Below are positions 1 through 10,357 of a stretch of DNA of 64,000 nucleotides, piece after piece; within the stretch, counting starts at the first letter, position 1; every line of letters begins with the position of its first letter. Where the stretch lies: positions 124,001-188,000 of the forward strand of contig JAKCVP010000380.1 in the NCBI GenBank assembly GCA_023512835.1. The letters run 5' to 3'. The translations under genes and the position numbers were made by a program. The DNA comes from Taxillus chinensis. Its lineage: Eukaryota > Streptophyta > Magnoliopsida > Santalales > Loranthaceae. The notes below the pieces were generated by a model. That model ran no database searches. It was not told the DNA's origin and saw only the letters and a list, made by a program, of their open reading frames with translations.

Positions 1-520
1 TCAAGGTTGAAGGTCGTCGCGCCGTAGTTTGCTTGCTGGCATCCAGCGGAACAGATGCAAGTCTCACGGCGGCGTTTGTAACGGCTGCGGAGGATGTACC
101 GATGCAGAGTTCTCAATTGCTCTCCGGTGAAATGCTCTCAACTCAGCAGAAGTGGTTACGGGCAAAGGGTGAACGGGGTTTGACCGGTGATGGAGGATCT
201 TTTGCTGCATCGACGCACGGACTATCAAAGGTCGCGCCGATCTCTTTGACTCGGACTTTCTTCTCCATTATTGCACGACACCCATTCTCCTTCACAACCA
301 CCCTTCTCCTTACTTTCTGCTGACTGCGCATACTGCTATTCTACTGCGCATTGTACACACACACCTGCAACGCTGTAGACGCGGTCTGCTGCTCGTCTAT
401 ACGCGGTTTGCAAACCCGCTCCGCACCGCACCGCGTCACGACCTCTGCACACCCTCATACTTTCCTGGCAAACCCGTGCTCACGCCTCCACTACAGCGCT
501 CAGCGCAAAAAGTCACAGTC
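1..520. other. Upstream region of the Fun30 gene
   Basis: No gene can be supported here. Short open frames are present on both strands, but none has a recognisable domain, a splice pattern or a good start. The last 200 bases are C-rich and pyrimidine-rich, as in fungal 5' leaders, and run into the first in-frame ATG of the remodeller gene at 521. The piece probably holds the promoter and 5' UTR of that gene. Anything beyond the left edge cannot be judged. Confidence 0.5.
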
Positions 521-3500
521 ATGGCGAGCAACAAGAACATCCAGTGGGGCTCCGATGACGAGGGCGACGACACCTTTGACGGCCACGACACCGTCGCAAC
601 TATCCCCATCTCACGCCAACCCAATGGCACCACACACGTCACCCAGCCTACACAACCTCTACACTACTCCCCTCCCCAATCCCCTGTGGTGCAAGTTGCA
701 AACTCTTCTCCCCGCGTCACCCAATCTCCTCTGGCCGCTGCCGCCGCCTCCAGCCACCGTCCTGCCGCATCCGCTGCCCATGGTGCTGCCTTTGCCAGCG
801 CCATGGCTCCTCCGGGCACTGCATTCCGCAACCCGACCCTCCAGTCCAGCCCGCCGCCGGAGTCGCAAAGATCACAAGCGCCAAAATACTCCACACAAGG
901 CGCGGCGCTGACGGACTCGGAGGAGGAGGAGGAGGGCTCCGCGGGCATCAAGCCCACCACCTTCATCAATGGCAACCGCCCATTGAAGGTGGAGGAGTCC
1001 CCGCAGCGGACCACCTTCGCTCAGTACGAGTTCCCAGGGTTTGGGGCCCCTGGTGAGAACTCCCTGAAGCGCGGCTCAGACGCCATGGCCTCAGGCTACA
1101 CCTCAGACCGACCTGCTAAGCAGCAGCGGGTCGGCGAGAGTGTAGCCAGGCCCCAAACCAAGGGTATGTCACTAGATGACATTACCGACTCCAGCACGCG
1201 CTTGAAGGTGGAGCGCATCCTCAACATCTTGCCGAACAACTCGGTGTTGAAGGCCTACACCGGCCTGATCAGGTCCCATGGCAATGAGCAAATGGCCATG
1301 ACCTGGCTGGTGGAAAAGGCGGAGCAGGAGTCGGCGAAGCCCTCGGAGGGCTCGCCTCAGCCAGCATCACCTGCGGCGGGCGAGGACGGCAAGCCAAAGC
1401 AGACGGCAAAGCGCGTCGTGCAAAAATCAAAGTCCATTGCCGACAAGTACTCCTCCACACAACAAGCGAGCCGCGCGACAAGCTTCGCAGAGTCCCTACT
1501 GGCTCGTGGAACTCCAGGACAATCCAGCAAGCCTCCTCCGCCCACCCAGCCAGCTAAAAAAACCGTCACGGGCTCCAAGCCAATTGGGCAGAAGTGGTCG
1601 AGCACTGGCGAGAAGGCCCACCCAAAGACAGACGTAACACAAAATGCGGACGACGCTTCGCCAGCCAAGCAACGCAAACGCCTTATTGCAGGTCGCGGAT
1701 CCGCAACATCATCTCCTCGAGACTCTCCAGCTCCGTTGAGACCAGAACAGAACTCAATTACGAAGCGTAAGAATGTCATCGATCTCGACGATGCCTCTGA
1801 TGGCGCAGACTCTGGTATGGGATCTGAGGCAGAAGCTGAGGTTTCCGATGCTGTCTTGGATGGCAAGATCCTCGAATACACAAACACGTGCTCCGCGCTT
1901 GATCTGATGGACCTGACAAGTCAAAGCAAAGATAACGTGGATCTCATTCTATCCCGCAGACCTTTCAAGGATCTGGACGCTCTGAAAGCTGTTTTCTCAG
2001 AATCGAAGTCGACTACAAAGACTGGCAAGATACGTACTGCACGCAACGCCGTTGGTGAGAAGATGTACGACACCCTCTATGACATGTTCCAAGGCTACGA
2101 TGCAGTCGATGAGCTGGTCAAGACCTGCGAAGGACTCGGAAAGCCCGTAGCGGACGAGATGAAGCAATGGGGCTTCGATGTCTTTGGAGCTTCACAAGAA
2201 GGCGAAGTCGAGCTCACCACCCTTGAACCCGCCCACGACTCAGGTCTCGGCACTCCAGCTAGCTCGCTGGGTCCTGAATCTGATGAAGAACCCAAATCCA
2301 AGCGCCGTTCAAAGTTTATTGGGCAGCCACCAAATATGAGCGAGAAGCTCGTGATGAAGGATTACCAAATTGCTGGTCTCAACTGGCTAGCTTTGCTATT
2401 TTCGAACAAGCTATCATGTATCCTCGCAGACGACATGGGCTTGGGAAAGACCTGCCAGGTCATTGCCTTCCTTGCTCACCTGAAGGCTGCAGAGCTGAGC
2501 TCAGGTCCTCACATCATCATCGTTCCGGGCTCGACACTCGAAAACTGGCTGCGCGAATTTCAGAACTTCTGCCCTTCGCTCCGAGTCGAACCATACTATG
2601 GCAAGCAAGCCGAGCGTGTCGAGATGCAGTACCGCATCCAGCAGGAAATTGCTGACATTAACGTCATTGTCACCACATATGACATGGCCTCCAAAAAGGA
2701 CGATGCCCACTTCCTCAAGAAGCTGCGACCAATCGTGTGCGTCTACGACGAAGGACACGCCCTGAAGAATTCACAGTCGCAGCGTTATAAAGAGCTCATG
2801 CGCATTCCTGCTGAGTTCCGCTTGCTACTTACTGGTACACCACTGCAGAACAACCTGCAAGAACTAATTTCCCTTTTGGCCTTCATTATGCCTCATGTCT
2901 TCAAAGAGAAGGAGGAGACTTTGGCATCAATCTTCAAACATCGTGCGAAGACTACCGATAAGGAGCACACTGCTCTGCTGTCGGCAGAGAGAATCTCCCG
3001 TGCACGGTCAATGATGACTCCATTCATCCTCCGGCGCAAGAAGCGACAGGTGTTGCGCCACCTACCAGAGAAAACAACACGAGTCGAGTACTGTGACCTC
3101 GTAGACTCCCAGCAGAAGCTGTATGACGATTGTGCGAGGACAGTCCGCTCAGCCTTTGAGAACGCTCAAGAAGAAGCGAAGAAACCAAAGTCCAAGAAGG
3201 ACACGAACAAATCCCGTGGCGCATACTCTTCAACAAAACTCACACAAAACGTCCTCATGGAGCTCCGAAAAGCTGCACTACACCCTATGTTGTTCCGTCG
3301 CCTCTACAATGATGAGCTGATCAACAAGATTGCCATCAGCTACCAAAAGACACACCCTCAATGCGACGTCCCCGCCTTGATCGAGGACTTCTCCATCATG
3401 ACCGACTTTGAAATTGACAGATTCTGCAAAGCAGAGGAGCAAGCCTCGAACAAGACCATCTCTCGCCTGGCGCTCAAGGATGAGCCCTGGCTGACTGCAG

Positions 3501-4204
3501 GCAAAGTTACCAAATTAATTGAACTGGTAAAGGGCTGGGCGGCAAACGGCGAGCGAACGCTCGTCTTTTCACAATTCACCATGGTTCTCGATATCCTCGA
3601 GCTGGTATTTACCTCGGCGGACATTGGCTTCTACCGTCTCGACGGCAGCACCGCCATGTCTACACGCCAGGATCTGTTGGATGCATTTCACGGCGACGAC
3701 ACGCCGGTTTTCATGCTATCAACCAAGGCAGGCGGAGCAGGCATTAACCTCGCGTGTGCCAACAAGGTGGTCATTTTCGACATGAGTTTCAATCCGCAGG
3801 ACGATGTCCAGGCTGAGAACCGCGCGCACCGCGTCGGCCAGGTGCGCGAGGTAGAAGTTGTGCGCCTTGTCAGTCGCGGCACAATTGAAGAGCAGATTCT
3901 ACGCCTAGGTGAATCGAAGCTCGCGCTCGACCGCGAAGTAGCCGGCGAAGCGGAAAAGAGCAGCGAAGATGATGAGAAAAAGGGCGAGGGCGCCGTGCTC
4001 GACATGTTCCTCAACAGCACAGCAGCAGGCGCAAGCACGGGGCCCGCCACACCCGCAAACGACGACGCTGCGCCCAACACTGCAGCTACCAAGAAGCCAG
4101 CGGCAAAGCAAGGCGACATCAAGGACCAATTCATGAACGGCCTGAAGAAAAGCGGGCTGGACATGTCAGCTGCAGAAAGCAGCGCAGCCAAGGGAACAGA
4201 TTAG
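521..4204 (+). CDS. fun30: Fun30/SMARCAD1-type SNF2 chromatin remodelling ATPase
   Basis: A single-exon frame of 1227 codons. The ATG at 521 is the first in-frame methionine; upstream only a GTG is open. The first 600 residues are mostly disordered, acidic and Ser/Pro-rich, with a CUE-like ubiquitin-binding segment near residues 223-270 (LKVERILNILP, then MTWLVEKAEQ). The SNF2 ATPase follows: motif I ADDMGLGKT near residue 636, DEGH box near 740, LTGTPLQNN, then the C-terminal helicase lobe (LVFSQF near 1013, NRAHRVGQ near 1100). CUE segment plus split SNF2 core is the Fun30/SMARCAD1/Fft3 arrangement. Known members act in heterochromatin maintenance, silencing and DNA end resection; that role is inferred here from family. 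The frame stops at TAG 4202-4204 but stays open for a further 222 codons beyond it (see the next entry). Confidence 0.93.
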   Translation: MASNKNIQWGSDDEGDDTFDGHDTVATIPISRQPNGTTHVTQPTQPLHYSPPQSPVVQVANSSPRVTQSPLAAAAASSHRPAASAAHGAAFASAMAPPGTAFRNPTLQSSPPPESQRSQAPKYSTQGAALTDSEEEEEGSAGIKPTTFINGNRPLKVEESPQRTTFAQYEFPGFGAPGENSLKRGSDAMASGYTSDRPAKQQRVGESVARPQTKGMSLDDITDSSTRLKVERILNILPNNSVLKAYTGLIRSHGNEQMAMTWLVEKAEQESAKPSEGSPQPASPAAGEDGKPKQTAKRVVQKSKSIADKYSSTQQASRATSFAESLLARGTPGQSSKPPPPTQPAKKTVTGSKPIGQKWSSTGEKAHPKTDVTQNADDASPAKQRKRLIAGRGSATSSPRDSPAPLRPEQNSITKRKNVIDLDDASDGADSGMGSEAEAEVSDAVLDGKILEYTNTCSALDLMDLTSQSKDNVDLILSRRPFKDLDALKAVFSESKSTTKTGKIRTARNAVGEKMYDTLYDMFQGYDAVDELVKTCEGLGKPVADEMKQWGFDVFGASQEGEVELTTLEPAHDSGLGTPASSLGPESDEEPKSKRRSKFIGQPPNMSEKLVMKDYQIAGLNWLALLFSNKLSCILADDMGLGKTCQVIAFLAHLKAAELSSGPHIIIVPGSTLENWLREFQNFCPSLRVEPYYGKQAERVEMQYRIQQEIADINVIVTTYDMASKKDDAHFLKKLRPIVCVYDEGHALKNSQSQRYKELMRIPAEFRLLLTGTPLQNNLQELISLLAFIMPHVFKEKEETLASIFKHRAKTTDKEHTALLSAERISRARSMMTPFILRRKKRQVLRHLPEKTTRVEYCDLVDSQQKLYDDCARTVRSAFENAQEEAKKPKSKKDTNKSRGAYSSTKLTQNVLMELRKAALHPMLFRRLYNDELINKIAISYQKTHPQCDVPALIEDFSIMTDFEIDRFCKAEEQASNKTISRLALKDEPWLTAGKVTKLIELVKGWAANGERTLVFSQFTMVLDILELVFTSADIGFYRLDGSTAMSTRQDLLDAFHGDDTPVFMLSTKAGGAGINLACANKVVIFDMSFNPQDDVQAENRAHRVGQVREVEVVRLVSRGTIEEQILRLGESKLALDREVAGEAEKSSEDDEKKGEGAVLDMFLNSTAAGASTGPATPANDDAAPNTAATKKPAAKQGDIKDQFMNGLKKSGLDMSAAESSAAKGTD

Positions 4205-4873
4205 GCGTCTGATTCTCGCGCTGCCGACACCAGACCCCAAGATGCGCGCACAAAACGCCGCCGCGACGAAACGGACGACCCGTCACATCGTCCCACGACC
4301 GACAAACGCCAGCGCGATAACAGCGGGAAGGCCCGACCCCCCGCGTCGCAAGCTACGTCGTCGACCGCCCGGCCTCCAGCAGAGACTCCGCAGCACGCCC
4401 GTGTAAAACGGCTTCGCGACGACGAGTCCGGCCAGGCTGCGCTGACGGCAAAACGTCAGCGAGATAACGCCGGGAGAGCGCGACCTCCTGCGTCGACACC
4501 TCGCTCGAGCTCAAACTCAAACGCGAGCTCGACATCTTCCTCGCCTGCCTCGTGCACTTCTCGCTCTACGCCCGGCTCGAGCTCGAGCTCGAGCTCGAGT
4601 CCAAGCGGCATTCCCTCCTCGCTGCTCCGCCGCAATCCTCCGCGCAACAAACAGATCAGCGCACCGAAACCATACGTCTCACCCTCCCTTAAGCGCCTAG
4701 CGAAGAAGCAAAAGTTTGAGCCATCGTCGAGCGGCGCTCGTCAAGAGGCGAAGAAGACTGTCGACACAAACGACAGCAACCATGACGGAAATGAAGAAGG
4801 AGATCAAATGGAGGGCATTGTGCTAGGTGGATGGGCAAGTGATGAAGGGGATGACGGCGATGTGGAGTTGTAA
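4205..4873 (+). other. In-frame open tract of 222 codons after the Fun30 stop codon
   Basis: Starting at the base after the Fun30 TAG, the same reading frame is open for 222 codons and ends at TAA 4871-4873. The predicted peptide is disordered: basic blocks (KRRRD, KRQRD), a serine run encoded by a GAGCTC hexanucleotide repeat around 4575-4600, and an acidic end (GGWASDEGDDGDVEL). It has no usable ATG until codon 203 (4810), so it does not look like a separate simple gene. A 15-codon block occurs twice (4304-4348 and 4451-4495); five of its seven codon differences are synonymous in this frame, and the other two are Ser/Ala and Lys/Arg. That argues for translation. Possible explanations are stop-codon readthrough, alternative splicing with the ATTAG at 4200-4204 as acceptor, a recent nonsense mutation or a base-call error. 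Confidence 0.6.
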
Positions 4874-5672
4874 ATCGGGCTTTATGATACAGTAATGATT
4901 CATTGAGACGAGGTCATCTGCTGGGCTTGCCGGATGCTTGGGCTTATTAGACTTGGGGGAAAAACTTCTGGACTTTGGGATTAATTGTCCATCTATGGCT
5001 GTCTTTTCAACATCATGGTTGATTGGATAGCATACACGCATGCGCAGTGTCGCAGCACCTATTGAATAATGAAAAGTATGACTACTTGAGCCTTTTCATC
5101 TTTTGCTTCAACTGTCCACATGTACATGATCAACGGCAAAGTGTCACAGATGCACCGAAATAAGCAGTGACAGGTTACCTTATGCCATTAAGCTGCCCAG
5201 GTGATGCAAGGTAACGGTAAGAATAAGATAGGAAAGTGGGGAATCAAGAGCTCATGAATTCATGATGAGCTGGCGAAGCAGGCGACCGCAGCCAGCTCGG
5301 CAGCCAGTCAATTAAAGCCGTACCGATCACTCGCGCATTGACCAACCGACATTAGTTGACCAGATTATCCTTCTGTATATCCAGATTCTACTAGCAGAGC
5401 CACGCGAATGCTTCGCACAGTCCGCGACTCGTCGTAGTAGTGGTATCATGTAATGGAAAAAGAAAATGAAAGGGATAGCCGGTGAAAGCGTGCCATGTCT
5501 AACGTTATTACTATCGTCATTTCGTAAAGCATTCGCTCATGGAGGAGTCGTCCGGCTCGCAGTCGTACGAGATATTTTAAGAGATGCGGGTTTGGGGACC
5601 CAATGACATACGAGACATGTTCCTTTGCAATTCTTGTGTTTTAGCCGTGTTCAGTCGAGGGACGCTGGGTGA
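4874..5672. other. Convergent intergenic region
   Basis: About 800 bases lie between two gene 3' ends that face each other. I see no coding frame, RNA gene or repeat. The sequence is less GC-rich than the flanking exons and has AT-rich patches (for example around 5440-5480), consistent with 3' UTRs and polyadenylation signals of both genes. Confidence 0.5.
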
Positions 5673-6917
5673 TCAGCCTTTGCTAAAGCGCCTCTTCAAC
5701 CAGCTCTTGCGCTTATCGCTAGGTTGCTTCTGAAGCAACGCGGGGCGAGCAGGTTCTTGCTGGCTGTATTGCGCATGCGCAGGAGGGGCCGGGGGCGCGC
5801 TACCACCGAGTGCGATGACATTGCGCTGACCTTGGCCGTTTCCGTGCTCGGGGACTGGGGGCGGACCTGGACGATAGCCGCCTTGCTGTTGCTGTCGATA
5901 GGGACTCGGCGGCTTTTGGTAGCCTTTGCGCTCGGGTGACACATTGGCAGGAGACTGGCGACTGCGGGGTGTGGGATAGCCATTCGCGTCATAAGAGTCT
6001 TGGGAATACTGCGGCTTTCCGTGCTGCTGTAGTTGCTGTTGGTGCATGCGATCAATGGAACTGTTCTCGCTGCTCGGGTCGGTAGAATTGCCCCACGGCT
6101 CAGTGCTGTGACTGCCGTATGATTCGCCGGTACCAACAGTCTCATAAGATTCGTGGTACCCGTACGAGGGGTAAGAGTTTCCATCCGAATACATGCGGCC
6201 CTGTGCCGTACTGTTGCGGGTCTGGCTGGGACGACGAGACGAGGGACCATAAGCGTCGGGATAAGCACTGTGGCGACTGCGACTCAGGGGAGCACGGGGA
6301 TTCAGTGCAGGGTCATTCCCAACAAAACTGCTTCTACGACTTTCGTTGTAATGCTGAATGTGATCTGCGGACTCTGAGGGCTCTTTGTCAGAAGATAGAC
6401 CAGTGTTAGTGGGGGTAGAGCGTTGACGGACCGGCACGAGGAGCTCGAGGCTTCTTCCGGTAGCTGCCATCAATGGCAGCTTCGAATGCGCGGATGGTGT
6501 CGAGGGGACGTTCCATGCGCGAGCGGGAAGGGTTGGAGGCATCGGGGTCGGCTGAGGTGAGTTAGTATGTAGGAACGTGTCTGAGGTCGCGTAGGAGGAG
6601 CGGGGCATACTGATAGGGTTTCCGTATACATCTTTCCACTGCAAATTCCGAATGGGAGCCAGAGTGACTTTTTCAGCCAGGTTACGCTGGCCAGGTTCCA
6701 GCTCGCGGACGGCCATGTTGGGGTCAATGGCTCGCTCGGTGGAGAAGCGGGTCTTGTGTCGTTTCTCAGCTTCAGAGGCCTCACGGGCGGAGATCTTGGG
6801 ACGCCTGTTGTCGGAGGTGTCTGAAGTCTTTGAATGGATGGAAAAGGAGGACTTTGTGCGCGAGTGAGTATTGGGCCGCACCTGGTCGGCGGCAGCGGTG
6901 GCGGTATGGGGATCCAT
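5673..6917 (-). CDS. DUF2406 family protein, two introns
   Basis: Reading on the minus strand, exons are 6917-6611, 6551-6432 and 6382-5673 (378 aa). The unspliced frame stays open throughout but reads nonsense in the middle. Removing a 59-nt intron (GTATGC...CTAAC...TCAG) and a 49-nt intron (GTCCGT...CACTAAC...AAAG) brings the DUF2406 core into frame: GNPITDPDASNPSRSR followed by MERPLDTIRAFEAAIDGSY. The N-terminus (HSRTKSSFSIHS) also matches the family. The rest is disordered, rich in Tyr, Gln, Ser and Pro, and ends with a basic SDKRKSWLKRRFSKG tail. DUF2406 proteins are fungal proteins of unknown biochemical function; related yeast proteins have been placed at the cell periphery or bud. 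The second intron acceptor could be one of two nearby AGs in the same phase. Confidence 0.85.
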   Translation of the reverse strand: MDPHTATAAADQVRPNTHSRTKSSFSIHSKTSDTSDNRRPKISAREASEAEKRHKTRFSTERAIDPNMAVRELEPGQRNLAEKVTLAPIRNLQWKDVYGNPISMPRSSYATSDTFLHTNSPQPTPMPPTLPARAWNVPSTPSAHSKLPLMAATGRSLELLVPVRQRSTPTNTGLSSDKEPSESADHIQHYNESRRSSFVGNDPALNPRAPLSRSRHSAYPDAYGPSSRRPSQTRNSTAQGRMYSDGNSYPSYGYHESYETVGTGESYGSHSTEPWGNSTDPSSENSSIDRMHQQQLQQHGKPQYSQDSYDANGYPTPRSRQSPANVSPERKGYQKPPSPYRQQQQGGYRPGPPPVPEHGNGQGQRNVIALGGSAPPAPPAHAQYSQQEPARPALLQKQPSDKRKSWLKRRFSKG

Positions 6918-8553
6918 CTTATCGGCGGATTTGGATCAGGTTGTTAAAGTTGGAGCGAATGACTGGATCGGGAAGTGAAAGAAGTTGGCAGCAATAGCCC
7001 CAACGGCGGCGCGTGGGTGGACCTGCAATTAAAAGGCGCGGACGAATGAAGATGGAACGGGTGTATAGAAAATTAACAAGTACGGGCGGAGGGGAGGAGG
7101 TGGTGCAGGAGAAGGTAAGCAGCAGGAGCAGGCAGACGGTGGTAAATAGATAGGGTGGGTAAGGTATAAGGTGTGGGCAGGATACAGCAGCAGGTATGTA
7201 CCTTCCCTCGTTTCCTGCCTAGGCCGGTAGCTAACAGGATCTCGCTGGGGGCTGCGACGGACCCAACGACAGCCCAGCTTCCTGCCTGACTGACGGCGTT
7301 TGCGCGTTGACGACGACGACGACGACGACGGCTACGACGACGACTATGCCGTGGAGTGGCTTTGGACACATCGTTCAGGCCGCTCAGGCTGCATCGTCAC
7401 AGAGGATATTCTGCACAAGCGTGACAGGGCGTCCGCGACACCCTCGTTGTGCATCGGGCAACGTGCAACTGCTGTACAGACACAGGAGCTAGCAGTACGT
7501 GTGGCGTCTCAACGACACCTGGGCCAGGCGCTGTCATGCATTGAGCGTTGACCTTCTGCTCGTGCACACGGGCAACGAGTCTCCTTCAATGACTCCGATC
7601 CTTCCAGCCCCTCTGACGGCGGTCAGCAATGCCCTGCTCGACGGCATGCTTCATCCTTGCTCGCGCATCCTTCTCTTCCCACGAGCCATGCTCAGCTGCA
7701 ACATGGCACAGATTGCGCGCGCAACATCCTTCTCACCCCTCCACATGGGCACTCCCGCAGCCCTCAAGTCAGCGACCGGCTGGGCCGTCTACCGGACCAA
7801 GATGCGCGAATTACCAGACTATTGTTGGCGTAGTCGCGTCGAGTCGTCTCGAGCTTGCCCGATGGGGTAGGCACTGCCACCGCATATCGATTGTGCCATG
7901 ACGAAGGGTCTTACTATCTGCTGCCGCTGCGCCTTGGCTGATCCTAGTGCCTGTGACTTTGCGATGGCGAACGCTGCACACACACGCTTCCCGCGACTGC
8001 TTTCGCTGTCTGTACAGAGACGCCGTCAGGGGCAAAACGATCGCCCTGGTGCCCGCATCCGATCGCTGACATTCCATCTTGTCAAGTCAATCCGGTAAGC
8101 TTTCCCGCGTCTACATTCAGTCGTTACATCTTTACTTTCGGCCTAGCGCTTGATATCATGATGATTCGCAACCTGAGACAGCACGCTGCGCACTTCCCCA
8201 CATGCTGAGTCGGCCAGAAAGCTTTGCTTTTCAGGGCTTGTTCCATTGCCCAAGGCGCCGAGATTGCGTCGGCCCAGGAACATTGACACGCTGATACTGA
8301 CCCCCTACTGCCGCCTGTCATTACAGACACTACACGCACACCGTAGCTTGTGAGCTGTGCAATTGCCATTGGATCGCTGCTTGTGCAATAATCGTTTCAA
8401 TCCATAAATTGAATACAAAGTCTCCCTAGCCTCCGGGTATCTGTCATGGTTGCTTGAAGGCACCGCTTCGTGCACCGAGACTCTGACGCTGTCATCCTAG
8501 CCGTGTCCACGCAAGCCGTCTCCCCATGCACCATGCCACTACCTACCTACTGA
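6918..8553. other. Intergenic region with a GAC trinucleotide repeat
   Basis: About 1.6 kb lie upstream of the DUF2406 gene and downstream of the hexosaminidase gene. A perfect GAC repeat runs at about 7309-7330, with an imperfect continuation to about 7345. It opens Asp-rich or Thr-rich frames that are artefacts of the repeat. Frames between 7499 and 7900 encode no recognisable domain and have no conserved-looking splice pattern. A TACCTACCTAC motif lies at 8540-8550. I see no supportable gene. Confidence 0.5.
7309..7345. repeat. GAC trinucleotide microsatellite
   Basis: Seven uninterrupted GAC units followed by a GGCTAC break and three more GAC/GACT units. It lies in non-coding sequence upstream of the DUF2406 gene. 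Confidence 0.85.
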
Positions 8554-10357
8554 TCAAGACGCGACGCACTGCTCCTTTTCCTGCTGGCAGAAGGGCATTT
8601 GCACGGGCTCTGCTCCAACTCCCTTGCCCACTAATCGTTCTCTAAAGTCAGCCAGACGCGGCGAAGCTTCAATCTGGCTCCTGTTGTGACCTCTTGCATC
8701 CTTTGCGCCAGACCACAGCACCTCGGCTGCCGCCGCCGCCCTCGGCCAAAGATTGCGATCCAGGTTGCTCGCATCAGTCTGCTCTGCCCACAGGTGGACC
8801 TCACCGCCGACGATCAGATCATGCTTGTTGTCAGGCACGCCGCTGAGGGGATCGTACGAGTAGATCAATCGCCAGTTCTTCAAAGGATCGCAGTAGTCGA
8901 GGAAAGGAGATCCACCGCCTCCAGCGTCGGGGAAATCGAGCCACGCGCCGTGTCCGCAGTCAAGGTACCAAAAGTTGTAGTTGCCCACGAGCGCCTTGTG
9001 GCCTGCCTTTGCGACGGCCGCTGCCGAATCGTCCGACTGCCATGCTTGCACAATCACATCCGGGCCGATCGTCAGATTGTACGAGAGGAGAATCTCCTCC
9101 CAGACGACGGGAATCAGGTCTGCGGCACGCACCTGCTTGTGCACAAAGTCAATGTACTTTTGCAGCAAAGGCTTGAGCACCTTTGGATCGGACGATTTGA
9201 CCGTAGGATCGAGCTTGTAGGCGGAGTACTTGATTTCGTCACCGCCCGTGTGGAAGTACGATGTCAACGGGGTCAAGCGCGGCAAAAGATCCTTGTACAA
9301 CTTCGTGAGGAGAGCGTAGACCTTGGGGTCGTTGAGGTGCAAGGTACCACACGGGGGCTCAGCGCAGTACTCGTCCCAGTTCGGCTGAATGTTGAACGCA
9401 GCGATCAGTTCAGGATGGCTGTAGGCAATAGCCGACGTGTGGCCCGGCTGATCAATCTCCAGAATGACTTCGACGCCACGCAGCGCGCCAAAGAGCTGGA
9501 TGTCCCGCACGTCGGCGACAGTGTACACCTGGCCTGGCCCGTACGCGCCCTTGCCGCTCAGCTCAGGCAGCGCCGGGATCTCGAGCGGCCACGACTGCGC
9601 GTCGGTGATGTGCAGGTGCAGGCGGTTGAATTTGGCGTATGCCAGGGCCGTAATTGTCCGCAGCACGTCCGGGACGGGGAAGAAGTTGCGGCTCACGTCC
9701 AGATTGAGACCACGGTGTTCGAACTTGGGCTCGTCCTTGATGGTTACCGGGGCGTGAGGCGTGTAGACGCCGCCCTTGGTGTGCTTGAAGAAGAGCTGCG
9801 TAAAGGTCGTGATACCCCTCGCCAGGCCCAGCGCCGAGTCTGCAGTAATGGTTGCTTTGCCATCTCTGGCCACATCGAGGGTGTAGGCCTCTGAGAACTG
9901 ACCGTACTTGGGCTTGATGACTGACGGAGGGTCCGCCTTCTTCTGCACGAGTTCCACAGAGGTGATGAACGCCTTCTTGCCCTCAGGCGGCTCAAATTTA
10001 GAGAACCGAGGGTGGAAGCGCCATGGGACGAAACCTGCGCGGAAAATGGTCTCACGCGCGTCCGCAAGAGCCGTCTCGACAATAGCGCGAGAGGCGAATT
10101 TGGTGTGGTCAGTCTTTACAGTGCCAGCGGCCTTGAGGCTATAAGTCTGGGCCTAGTACGCATCAGCATCGCGGCCGCTACCTGACAGAAAACGTCTCGA
10201 AGAAAAAAAAAAGACTCACGCGACCGGCTTCAGAATAGGTAACCTTGACGTCCTCGGCCAGCCACAAAGTCTCAGTGCCGTTGGAGTATGAGCTTGGGAT
10301 GGGCCACAGGGCAGCTGCCAATGGCGCCAGCAAGGTTAAGGAGGCGATCAGCCTCAT
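8554..10357 (-). CDS. Secreted beta-N-acetylhexosaminidase, GH20
   Basis: Exons are 10357-10220 and 10152-8554 on the minus strand (578 aa), with a 67-nt intron (GTGAGT...TACTAG). The N-terminus MRLIASLTLLAPLAAALWPIP is a signal peptide. The GH20 N-terminal domain runs to about residue 180, then the TIM-barrel catalytic domain with HRGLNLDVSR, LHLHITDAQSWPLEIP, EIDQPGHTSA, and the catalytic pair in HTGGDE (Asp351, Glu352), followed by VWEEIL, VIVQAW and NYNFWYLDCG. The length is usual for fungal enzymes. The family releases terminal GlcNAc or GalNAc from chitin oligomers and glycans outside the cell, in chitin turnover or nutrition. The HTGGDEI variant is closer to the exochitinase-like fungal branch than to the NagA type; that subgroup call is tentative. 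A long antisense open frame over this gene is a composition shadow. Confidence 0.93.

Noticed and set aside
4353..4650. Minus-strand frames opposite the Fun30 downstream tract
   Set aside because: They are produced by the same GC-rich repeats (GAGCTC palindrome) and are short; the plus frame has the synonymous-difference evidence.
8686..9894. 402-codon plus-strand open frame over the hexosaminidase gene
   Set aside because: It is fully antisense to a GH20 gene with intact catalytic motifs, has no domain, and arises from the GC-rich codon pattern.
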